A stretch of 50,907 bases of DNA from assembly GCA_020725645.1 (NCBI GenBank), contig DYEQ01000064.1, positions 1 through 50,907 on the forward strand, in the 5' to 3' direction. This DNA is from Candidatus Fermentithermobacillaceae bacterium. GTDB taxonomy: Bacteria > Bacillota > Sulfobacillia > Fermentithermobacillales > DUSS01. The notes under the pieces are model-generated. The model was not told the DNA's origin. It was given only the letters and a program-made list of their open reading frames with translations, and ran no database searches. Position numbers and translations under genes: made by a program. Below, piece after piece: positions 33,980-40,209 of the stretch. The first letter of the stretch is position 1. Each line of letters opens with the position of its first letter.

Positions 33980-34342
33980 GTGAAGGAAGTTCCTGTCCGG
34001 GCGGAATGCCGGGGTGTCTGGAAGGTCGTAGGTACCCTCCTCCCCGGTGACCCGCCGCTCTTTGTGCAGCAAATTCGACCAGGTGACGTGCTTAGGATCC
34101 GTGGGGCCGCGGGGGTTGACCTGGAATACGACCCACCGCTTCCGCCGAACACGGTGATCCGGCACGTCGTTGGCAACACGCCTTTTGAGATGGGGTATGC
34201 CGAGATTTTAAGCCATCCGGCGACCTGGATTGGCCAGGTCGGTCCCCTCCACCCTCGGAGGGCGTATTTGCCGTATCGTTTTTGGCGTAACGTGGCCCTT
34301 GAACTCCGCCAGCCTGCCCTTTTCCGGGAGGACACCTGTTAA
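33980..34342 (+). CDS. Hypothetical element protein (120 aa)
   Basis: A 120-residue protein, unrecognised. The first half has alternating hydrophobic residues suggestive of beta-strands (WKVVGTLLPG, LFVQQIRPGDVLRIRG); the sequence is Pro-rich (DPPLPPNTVIRHVVG) with no cysteines in pairs. It ends exactly where the primase gene begins (TAA followed directly by ATG), so the two are translationally coupled and probably work together. Confidence 0.6.
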   Translation: MKEVPVRAECRGVWKVVGTLLPGDPPLFVQQIRPGDVLRIRGAAGVDLEYDPPLPPNTVIRHVVGNTPFEMGYAEILSHPATWIGQVGPLHPRRAYLPYRFWRNVALELRQPALFREDTC

Positions 34343-36040
34343 ATGGCCTTGGCCGCCCCCGTCCATACCGCGGAAGGGTACCCCCTGGTTCCGCCCTGGT
34401 GGACACCGGCGAGGGTCGCCGTTTGCCCCCACGGGCGTTGGTTCTCCGTCCGACACGATTATACCTTCTCGAAGGCCACGGAGACCATCGCCGTGTCCCC
34501 TGTGGACCGTCGGGGAAGAGTCCACTTCGTGGCCTGGGACGTGGACTCGGCGGAACCGGGCGACGTGAGGAAGATCCTCGCGTCCCTCCCGCCCGGGGCA
34601 GTCCCTTTAGTGTCCTGGTCAGGTAAGAAAGGTTGGCATATCTGGCTGTTCCCCGAAACTCCTCTGGACGTTCAACAGGCCGTCCAGTTCGCCAAGGATG
34701 TGCAAAGACGGGCGGGGGTTCAATGCGAGGTTTACCCCTCAAGTGCGAACTCCCGCCTTCTTAAATGGCCGGGTTCGCGTCACCCGGAGACGGGCGAAGT
34801 CGAGGTCTTCGTCCCCGTTGATAGCCTGAACGACACGGATACCTTGGACACCCCGCTGATTTTGGAACTCCTGGCCGAAGGTAGGTATCGAACGCCTCTC
34901 AGGGTGTTCGGGGGGAGGATGCCCCCAGGACCGGCGGAAGTCAGGGGGAAACTTGTATCGGGGTTAGGCGAAATCGTTCGCTCCGAGGAAGTCGCTCAAG
35001 GGCTTCTCGCCCTGGCCGGGAGAAACCCGGTCCCCCTCGGGAAAGCGTTCCGCTGTATCCTGCCTGGCCATTGGGAGAACCGGCCTTCCGCCGCCTTCTA
35101 TCGGGAAGCTCGCAACGGGACCATCGTTTACCACGATTTCCATGCGTCCAAGTACGAGGACCGGAAGGCGAAGCGGAAAGGGAAGCGGAAGCGGCTGGAG
35201 TTCCTGTCCCTCGGGGAGGTTTACGCCGCCCTTGAAACCGGGAAGGTGCGAAAATTGAAGCCCCACGAATGCTCCCGGTGGGCGGCCAAACTTGCCCTTC
35301 GCCTGGGCTATACAACTACCTTGGTCGAAGAGCAACGGCAGAAACTCACTCAGGCCGGGGGAGCTTTAGCTATCCTCCAAGAGACAGATTTCCGAAAAGA
35401 GAGCCCTAAGAATATTAACTCGTTGTTAGCTGCTGCTCAGGATAGGTTTTCCGGCGGAAGATCAGCTAACAACGTAGTAAATAGCGGGGAAACAGAAGAA
35501 GGCGACATTCCTGACTGGGAAATCATTCGGCGTGTGTGGGAGGTCGTTTCGCGGGAAGCGGAAATCCGGGGGTTTGCTGGGTTTGACGATATGAATTTAG
35601 CATCGAGGTTCGTCGCACGGGAAGCCGGGGTATCGTTGTACGGGGCGAATCGGGCTTTGAACCTGCTGGCCTGCCTGGGAGTCCTCGAAAAAGTACCTGG
35701 GACGGGAGGTTGGCGGGGTGACAGGTTCCGGCTCTGTCCCACGTCTCCCGAGGAGGTCCGGCGACGATGGGAGGCCCTGGGGAGGCCATCCTTGCGGAGG
35801 CTCACACGGGAATATGTTGGTGAGAAACTCGGGGAGGACGTCACGAAGGCTATCTTCCGACGAACTTCGGAGAAGGGAGAACCACAAGATGGAAGACTCG
35901 AAGGAGAAAGGGTCCACGGAAGCGGTCAGTACGAGAATAGTCCCCGTCCTCTGTCACCGTTGTGGCCGGATCGTGGCCTGGACGATCCCGGGTGCCCGGG
36001 CCTTGTGCCCGTACTGCAAGAGATGGACGAGGAAAGCTAG
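34343..36040 (+). CDS. Archaeo-eukaryotic-type primase (AEP) with zinc and winged-helix regions
   Basis: A 565-residue protein whose N-terminal third fits the AEP catalytic domain seen in plasmid, phage and TOTE-type primases: hhhDxD as VAWDVDS (Asp66, Asp68), sGxxxxH as SWSGKKGWHIWLF (His99) and a basic LLKWPGSRHP (about 139-147). A middle segment FRCILPGHWENRPSAAF (about 237-251) is like a degenerate DnaG CHC2 zinc binder. Residues about 400-480 look like a winged helix (NLASRFVAREAGVSLYGANRALNLL). No helicase domain follows, unlike many AEP-helicase fusions. It presumably starts replication of the element with a host or helper helicase. Confidence 0.7.
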   Translation: MALAAPVHTAEGYPLVPPWWTPARVAVCPHGRWFSVRHDYTFSKATETIAVSPVDRRGRVHFVAWDVDSAEPGDVRKILASLPPGAVPLVSWSGKKGWHIWLFPETPLDVQQAVQFAKDVQRRAGVQCEVYPSSANSRLLKWPGSRHPETGEVEVFVPVDSLNDTDTLDTPLILELLAEGRYRTPLRVFGGRMPPGPAEVRGKLVSGLGEIVRSEEVAQGLLALAGRNPVPLGKAFRCILPGHWENRPSAAFYREARNGTIVYHDFHASKYEDRKAKRKGKRKRLEFLSLGEVYAALETGKVRKLKPHECSRWAAKLALRLGYTTTLVEEQRQKLTQAGGALAILQETDFRKESPKNINSLLAAAQDRFSGGRSANNVVNSGETEEGDIPDWEIIRRVWEVVSREAEIRGFAGFDDMNLASRFVAREAGVSLYGANRALNLLACLGVLEKVPGTGGWRGDRFRLCPTSPEEVRRRWEALGRPSLRRLTREYVGEKLGEDVTKAIFRRTSEKGEPQDGRLEGERVHGSGQYENSPRPLSPLWPDRGLDDPGCPGLVPVLQEMDEES

Positions 36041-36101
36041 CCTTCCCAGGCGGAAGCTGAGAAGAAAGCGAGGTGAACGAGATGTCTGTCAAAGTTCGTG
36101 A
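35889..36101 (+). CDS. Zinc-ribbon microprotein of the element
   Basis: A 70-residue frame that overlaps the last 152 bp of the primase gene in another frame. It has a two-CxxC ribbon (LCHRCGRIVAW, then LCPYCKRW) followed by a strongly basic tail (RRKLRRKRGER). The ATG has GGGAG 9 nt upstream. The paired cysteines and basic tail suggest nucleic-acid binding, perhaps like the phage Com/ogr class in size but not recognisably homologous. Confidence 0.6.
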   Translation: MEDSKEKGSTEAVSTRIVPVLCHRCGRIVAWTIPGARALCPYCKRWTRKASLPRRKLRRKRGERDVCQSS

Positions 36102-36186
36102 AGTGACCCTGGAGGTGCTCCTAACCCTCGGCGAGTGTGTAGCTTTCTTCCTCGCCTTCAGGTACGTGTTGCCTTTGCTCTTCTGA
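36082..36186 (+). CDS. 34-residue membrane microprotein
   Basis: A short frame behind a good ribosome-binding site (GAGGTGAACGAG then ATG), overlapping the end of the zinc-ribbon gene by 20 bp. The peptide has a short polar start (MSVKVREVTLE) and one membrane helix of about 20 residues (LLTLGECVAFFLAFRYVLPL). Such peptides can be type I toxins, holin-like or regulatory; nothing in the sequence decides. Confidence 0.45.
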   Translation: MSVKVREVTLEVLLTLGECVAFFLAFRYVLPLLF

Positions 36187-36378
36187 TGCCTTGTTAACAT
36201 AATGCGGCCACCGGCATGTGAAGGCGTCCTGGACCTGTCCTCGTGGGAGAAACCGCAGGGTAATGTCTATTTCCCGTGTGCGGATACGCCATTTTGGGGT
36301 CCCCAAACCCCTGCAAGAAGGCGACAAAACCACCCCTAAGCCTACGCACTAGGCATTTTGCGAAGCGGTATTGGCGGG

Positions 36379-36465
36379 TTTTACGGCCCCTTTTCGCCGA
36401 ATCCGTGTTTTACGTGGCGTCCCACGATACCGGGTTTACGTCCCGTAACGACACCGATTTTACGT
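36379..36465 (+). repeat. TTTTACG(T) repeats
   Basis: TTTTACG at 36379, TTTTACGT at 36408, TTTACGT at 36435 and TTTTACGT at 36458, spaced 29, 27 and 23 bp, all in one direction, in the non-coding stretch after the 34-residue gene (36187-36501). Confidence 0.5.
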
Positions 36466-36501
36466 CTCGGGCGACGGCTCCCTGAGCTCTGGGGAGGTTC
36501 C

Positions 36502-36726
36502 ATGAAGATTATAGCAGCCAGGCCGGGTCGGGATCGGGCTTGGATTTTGCTTGAGCTTCTGCTTGAGCAGGTGCTTGAGCAGATGCTTGAGCACCTGCTT
36601 GAGCACTTGCTTGGCCACTTGCTCCACCACTTTAACCCTCGGCGGTTACGGGAATTTTGCGGTGCCACCGAAGTTCGGGCGAAATTCGGGCGAACACAAC
36701 GCGAACTTCGGTCCCCAGCGATGTGA
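36502..36726 (+). CDS. 74-residue protein with a four-residue Leu/Glu/His repeat
   Basis: The ATG at 36502 has a strong GGGGAGG 4 nt upstream. The protein contains LLEQVLEQMLEHLLEH continuing LLGHLLHHF (about residues 18-40), an amphipathic helix made of a Leu-Glu-x-x tetrapeptide repeat, then a basic C-terminus. The repeat arises from a 12-bp tandem DNA repeat, so it is possible that the DNA repeat, not the protein, is the selected feature. No family recognised. Confidence 0.4.
   Translation: MKIIAARPGRDRAWILLELLLEQVLEQMLEHLLEHLLGHLLHHFNPRRLREFCGATEVRAKFGRTQRELRSPAM
36548..36631 (+). repeat. Seven tandem 12-bp repeats (TGCTTGAGCANN)
   Basis: Units begin at 36548, 36560, 36572, 36584, 36596, 36608 and 36620; the first five keep TGCTTGAGC, the last two are degenerate. 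The core TGCT-TG-AGCA is itself a small palindrome, as in iterons bound by a dimeric or monomeric initiator. Confidence 0.75.
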
Positions 36727-36895
36727 AATCACGTGATATCACATGATATCAGGCGATATCACGAGTCAGGCCAGCGGATCCCCGGAGGGGGGAGAAATTA
36801 CTAAGTAGCGTCCCCGTGGGGTACAAAGTGTTCGGGCGAAGTTCGGACGAACAGCCCCCGAACTGTTCCCCAAACCGTTCCCCTAACTGTTCCCC
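36668..36895. repeat. Cluster of short phased repeats, candidate origin or control region
   Basis: Four families: (1) GTTCGGGCGAA(A/G)TTCGG at 36673-36696 and again at 36830-36853 (22 of 24 positions equal), the first inside a 10-bp inverted repeat CCGAAGTTCG/CGAACTTCGG (36668-36677, 36702-36711); (2) GATATC units every 10 bp at 36725 (as GAAATC), 36735, 36745 and 36755; (3) AAC(T/C)GTTCCCC every 12 bp at 36861, 36873 and 36885. No gene with a ribosome-binding site covers 36727-37083. Confidence 0.7.
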
Positions 36896-37083
36896 GGAGG
36901 GTCTGCCAGAACGTACCAGGAAGAGCTTTGAAACTCCCCGGCGAGGACGTAACTGCGATTCCCCGGCGGCCCGGGCGACATACCCCCGGTTACCCATCCC
37001 CCGGCATGTCCCATTCCCTGTTCTCGCTGCTACAGAGCGAAATCCCGCAGGCCTTCTAGCAGGAAAGATGCGGGAGGACGCCA

Positions 37084-37127
37084 AAATAGGGGGGTTTCGG
37101 CCCGATTCTCGGGTGCCCCCCCTATTT
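37084..37127 (-). terminator. Intrinsic terminator of the integrase gene
   Basis: AAATAGGGGGG (37084-37094) pairs with CCCCCCTATTT (37117-37127), and an inner CCCG/CGGG stem extends the hairpin. On the minus strand it begins 41 bp after the integrase stop and ends CCCCCCTATTTT, giving a U-rich tail. Confidence 0.75.
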
Positions 37128-37167
37128 CCCTACATCCCCCGTCTCAAACTCACGTCCCAGGGGCTTT

Positions 37168-38109
37168 CTAGGGCGTCCTTCTGGCTCTCACCCTGTGCCT
37201 CTGGGGGAGAATCGCATTCAGGGGCGAGGCGATCTCATGTTGTTCCCGAATGTCACTCTGAGTAAGGGCGACGTATCGTTTCGTCATCGCCAGGTCTGAG
37301 TGTCCCATAGTGCGTTGCAGGGCCAGGGCGTTGCCGCCGTTCCGCAGGTAATACAGGGCGAAGCAATGTCGCAGGTCGTACGGGCGTACTTTGACACCCA
37401 GTTTCTTGGTGTAGGCTCTCATCCTGTCGTTCCACACGAGGCTGGTCATGGGTGTACCGTCTGCCGTACAGAACACGGGAGTTTTCTCTGACCATGCAGG
37501 GTGTCTTGAAGAGAGGAGTTCCCTCAAGGCGTTGGCGGTTTGCGGAGATATCGGCAAGGACCGGGCTACCCTGGTCTTGGCGTTCTCCGCCCTGACGTAG
37601 ACTTCGAGAGAACGGAAATTGATGTCGCCTGGCGTCAGGGCGAACGCCTCTTTCGGGCGTATTCCCGTGTCAAGAGTGAGGAGAATCAGAGCGTAATCCC
37701 TCAAGCCTGCGAACGTGTTCGTGTCGGGGAGCTTGAGGAGTTCCCGCAGGGTTTCCACGTCCAGCTGCACAATGCGAGGGTCCGCCTTTCTCCGCTTGAT
37801 GCCTTTCAACGGGTTTTCGGGGAATATGCCTTCCCGCACGGCCCAGTCAAAAAAGGCTCCGAGGTAGGTCAGGCGGAGGTTGAAGGTCGCCGGTTTGACG
37901 TTATCGGCCATGTATGAGAGGACCGCCGCCTTAAGGTTCGCCGGATTGTACGCTTCGGGATGCCTTTTGAAGAACAAACTGACGTGTTTCCGGTAATCCG
38001 CTATGGTCGTGTCGCTAAGTCCCTGGGCGTTCTTGAACCAGAGGAATTGTTGTAGAGCGTCCTGCCACGTGGCGGGGACAGTCTTCTTGAGTGCAACAAC
38101 CTTTCCCAT
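37168..38109 (-). CDS. int: Tyrosine recombinase / integrase of the tRNA-Leu element
   Basis: A 313-residue site-specific recombinase. The N-terminal SAM-like core-binding domain (about 10-100; QFLWFKNAQGLSDTTIADYR) precedes the catalytic domain with Arg151 (LDTGIRPKEA), the box II motif YDLRHCF (Arg247; the first His of HxxR is Tyr244, as in many Firmicute integrases), His270 in TMGHSDL and the nucleophile Tyr279 in KRYVAL. It lies 105 bp from the att core beside the intact tRNA and is transcribed away from it, ending in a strong terminator. It should catalyse integration into and excision from tRNA-Leu. Confidence 0.93.
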   Translation of the reverse strand: MGKVVALKKTVPATWQDALQQFLWFKNAQGLSDTTIADYRKHVSLFFKRHPEAYNPANLKAAVLSYMADNVKPATFNLRLTYLGAFFDWAVREGIFPENPLKGIKRRKADPRIVQLDVETLRELLKLPDTNTFAGLRDYALILLTLDTGIRPKEAFALTPGDINFRSLEVYVRAENAKTRVARSLPISPQTANALRELLSSRHPAWSEKTPVFCTADGTPMTSLVWNDRMRAYTKKLGVKVRPYDLRHCFALYYLRNGGNALALQRTMGHSDLAMTKRYVALTQSDIREQHEIASPLNAILPQRHRVRARRTP

Positions 38110-38128
38110 ATGAAACCCTCCCCTTGTG

Positions 38129-38156
38129 TAGCAGGGGGAGCTTCAACATTAAGGGA
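38129..38156. repeat. Right-end candidate integrase arm sites
   Basis: TAGCAGGGGGA (38129-38139) and AACATTAAGGGA (38145-38156) match sequences at the left end (inverted and direct, respectively). They lie between the integrase start and the att core. Confidence 0.5.
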
Positions 38157-38217
38157 TTCGTGGTTTTGACATCCCCGGAACACCATTGCGGGTCTCGAAA
38201 TTTACCTGCTTAACAAT

Positions 38218-38305
38218 TGGTGCCGGGGGCGGGATTTGAACCCGCACGGGCGTGACCGCCCAAGGGATTTTAAGTCCCCATTGTCTACCGTTCCAACACC
38301 CCGGC
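38218..38305 (-). tRNA. tRNA-Leu (anticodon TAA), integration target
   Basis: 88-nt class II tRNA on the minus strand: acceptor GCCGGGG pairs with CCCCGGC, anticodon loop CTTAAAA (TAA = Leu) on a GGGGA/TCCC(T) stem, a long variable arm, GGTTCAAATCC in the T-arm, discriminator A and encoded CCA. Its 3' 77 nt are repeated at 32618-32695. The gene remains complete because the element supplies the 3' part. Confidence 0.95.
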
Positions 38306-38466
38306 AACCACGACATTTGCGTACAACTCGGCACCCCCGAAATCGCGACACTGGTGACGGAGGCGGACGCGCCATCCCCGGGCGCATGCAGCCATGCATT
38401 GCTACCCCTGCAGCCCCCAGGAGGCAGGTCTACAGGTACCGGGGCGCCGGTCGTAAACCGGACGAG

Positions 38467-38859
38467 TTACCAGTCGCGCCGGGTTCCTCTGCCGCCGCGT
38501 TTGGAGTCAGTGCTCCTGCGTAGGTCAGCTTGCCTTTCGTCGCTTTCCTTGAGGAAGCGCTGGAGTTTCTCTTCGAAACTCGCCTTCATCCTCCTCATTT
38601 CTTCGGGCGACCTTCTCGGCCTGTACGACGGATCGGCCTGCTTAATGCTGAGCCCTATCTTGCCGGCTTCCATCGACAGGATCTTAACTCGCACCTTGTC
38701 GTTCTTCTTGAGGTACTGATTGATGTCCGTCACGTACCTGTCCGCTATCTCGGAGATGTGTACCAGCCCCGTCTTACCATCGGGCAGTGTGACGAACGCA
38801 CCGAAACTCGTTATTCCCGTCACGATGCCTTCTACTATCGCTCCGACTTCGAGCGGCAT
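38467..38859 (-). CDS. S1-domain RNA-binding protein (YabR-like)
   Basis: A 130-residue protein with one N-terminal S1 domain (GAIVEGIVTGITSFGAFVTL, then GLVHISEIADRYV and GKIGLSIKQ) and a charged C-terminal tail. It is the general-stress/YabR-type S1 protein that follows divIC in Bacillus; a role in ribosome or RNA binding is assumed. I take ATG 38859 (MPLEVG), with GGAGG 12 nt upstream; the longer frame to 38901 has no ribosome-binding site. It is convergent on tRNA-Leu's upstream side and divergent from yabP. Confidence 0.88.
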   Translation of the reverse strand: MPLEVGAIVEGIVTGITSFGAFVTLPDGKTGLVHISEIADRYVTDINQYLKKNDKVRVKILSMEAGKIGLSIKQADPSYRPRRSPEEMRRMKASFEEKLQRFLKESDERQADLRRSTDSKRGGRGTRRDW

Positions 38860-39060
38860 AATGCGCGCATTCCTCCAAATGCTTTTCAGTATGGCCGGCA
38901 AGAGGATTATAGCTTATTGCTTTTTTTGGTGTCAAGAACGCATTTTCCAGATACTGTACCGGTCCGTCCGCACAAAAGGGACGTCATCCGATGAGCTCGA
39001 CAAGCATAGTATCTCCTGACCGATTTCGCGACAGGAAAAACGCTGGAGGGCTGGTGCCTC

Positions 39061-39360
39061 ATGCCTGAGGAGATCAGTGGAGGCGAAACCTTACACGAGC
39101 TTGTCATTTCCAACCGGGAAAAACTCCGCATTACGGGTGTGGTCCATGTGGTAAGCTTCGACGAACGGCAGGTATCTTTGGAGACCGAGGTCGGACTTTT
39201 GACCATTGAAGGCGAGGACTTCCACATCACCACCGTGGACCTGGATAGAGGCGATCTCCAGCTGGAGGGTCTCATCACCGCTCTGGAGTACACCCCGGTT
39301 GACCGGGCCAGGGACAGGCGGCAGAAAGAGCGGGGATTCCTCGCGCGGATCTTTCGCTGA
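39061..39360 (+). CDS. yabP: Sporulation protein YabP
   Basis: A 99-residue YabP/YqfC-family protein (RITGVVHVVSFDERQVSLET, then GLLTIEGEDFHIT and GDLQLEGLITALEY). The family is made in the mother cell under sigma-E in Bacillus and supports sporulation; the molecular function is unknown. The ATG has GGAGGG upstream, and the stop overlaps the yabQ start (TGATG), so the pair is coupled. The orientation is opposite to rqcP and hup, unlike Bacillus. Confidence 0.93.
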   Translation: MPEEISGGETLHELVISNREKLRITGVVHVVSFDERQVSLETEVGLLTIEGEDFHITTVDLDRGDLQLEGLITALEYTPVDRARDRRQKERGFLARIFR

Positions 39361-39785
39361 TGTCTGACACTGTCGGCCTTCATCTCTGGCGCTTCTGCGC
39401 CCTTTTCGTCGTGGGCACGGCGTTCGAGGTAGTCTTCGAGATATACACCGCGCTCCGGGCCGCTTTCCCGCTGCCGAGAACGATCCGGACCATTGCCGAC
39501 ATGGTAATTGCCGGCTTAAGTTTGTCCGGCCTAGCGTTTGCCCTGTTTTTTATCAACGGAGGCGAGCTGCGACTTTATGTGGCGGTAGCCTTGGCTCTAG
39601 GGTTCTTCATTGCCAGGTACGCGGTGGGAAAGCCGATATCCCGTGTATTTCGCGGAGTCTTCGGCCTAATGGCCCGGAGCATCAGATGGATTCACCAAAG
39701 GACCAGGTCTTCTTTGCCCTATGCATCCAATAGCATCCGCACGCTGGTTAAGAGGTTGACCTCCCGGTTTTTACCGCCCGCATGA
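39360..39785 (+). CDS. yabQ: Sporulation protein YabQ
   Basis: A 141-residue protein with the YabQ layout: several membrane helices in the first 90 residues (FCALFVVGTAFEVVFEIYTA, VIAGLSLSGLAFALFFING, LYVAVALALGFFIARYAVG) and a basic C-terminal cytoplasmic part. YabQ is a sigma-E-controlled membrane protein needed for spore cortex formation in Bacillus. Coupled to yabP by an overlapping stop/start. Confidence 0.9.
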   Translation: MSDTVGLHLWRFCALFVVGTAFEVVFEIYTALRAAFPLPRTIRTIADMVIAGLSLSGLAFALFFINGGELRLYVAVALALGFFIARYAVGKPISRVFRGVFGLMARSIRWIHQRTRSSLPYASNSIRTLVKRLTSRFLPPA

Positions 39786-39892
39786 GCGAGGTTAGTCGTC
39801 AATACACCTCCATCTTGGCAGCTTCAGGGCGTTCACATCCGAGCTCACTGGAAGGATTCTCTCCGGTCATGTAGAATAAGCTTGTACTCAAT

Positions 39893-39924
39893 CTGTCCAC
39901 AATTTGTGCATAATTTGTGGATAT
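39893..39924. promoter_or_regulatory. Cluster of three DnaA-box-like sequences
   Basis: CTGTCCACA (39893-39901), TGTGCATAA (39905-39913) and TGTGGATAT (39916-39924) match the DnaA box (TTATCCACA or its complement) at 7, 8 and 8 of 9 positions, within 32 bp upstream of the HTH gene at 39946. They could be a DnaA-controlled promoter; a clear -35/-10 pair is not seen. Confidence 0.35.
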
Positions 39925-39945
39925 CCCGGGGGATGAAGCTGGCCC

Positions 39946-40209
39946 GTGCAAATAGAAATCAGGGGTGCTGAAAGGCTAAGCTACCGGGAGCGTCAGGTGG
40001 TAGTCCTCAAAGAAATGGGCTACTCATCTCAAGCCATAGCAGACCGCCTGGGTTTGAGCCCGGCCACCGTTGCTACGCTGTATAACCGGGCGAAGGTCAA
40101 GGGCTACCAGGTTGTCATAGTCATTTCGGGAGATCCTTTGAACATATTCGGTGGCCCGGGAGAGGAGGGCGGAGAAGATGCTGAACCGGACAAGGGTGCC
40201 GGCGAGTAG
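39946..40209 (+). CDS. Small LuxR/sigma-region-4-type HTH protein
   Basis: An 87-residue protein with one helix-turn-helix of the LuxR/sigma-4.2 type (LSYRERQVVVLKEMGYSSQAIADRL then GLSPATVATLYNRA, about residues 11-49) and an acidic Gly-rich tail. Start is GTG. It lies between yabQ and divIC and overlaps divIC by 32 bp, so it is probably co-transcribed with divIC. I do not know a named family member at this locus in Bacillus. Confidence 0.7.
   Translation: MQIEIRGAERLSYRERQVVVLKEMGYSSQAIADRLGLSPATVATLYNRAKVKGYQVVIVISGDPLNIFGGPGEEGGEDAEPDKGAGE

Larger units (their letters stand above)
32616..38294. mobile_element. Integrative element in tRNA-Leu (5,599 bp plus one att copy)
   Basis: An exact 80-bp direct repeat (32616-32695 and 38215-38294) consisting of the 3' 77 nt of tRNA-Leu plus 3 bases beyond CCA bounds a 5,599-bp segment. 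The integrase gene lies beside the intact tRNA, as is usual for tRNA-targeting elements. Inside are an HTH regulator, a divergent zinc-finger protein, an AEP-type primase, three tiny proteins and a repeat-rich region. There are no capsid, terminase, portal, relaxase or type IV secretion genes, so it is too small to move by itself and may be a phage satellite, an integrated plasmid or a decayed element. Confidence 0.9.

Noticed and set aside
36548-36631. Possible CRISPR array
   Set aside because: Units are only 12 bp, directly abutting, with no unique spacers and no cas genes in the window.
36816-37265. 149-aa open frame on the plus strand
   Set aside because: No ribosome-binding site, runs through the repeat cluster and the integrase terminator and into the antisense of the integrase 3' end; Pro/Ser/Arg-rich shadow-like composition.
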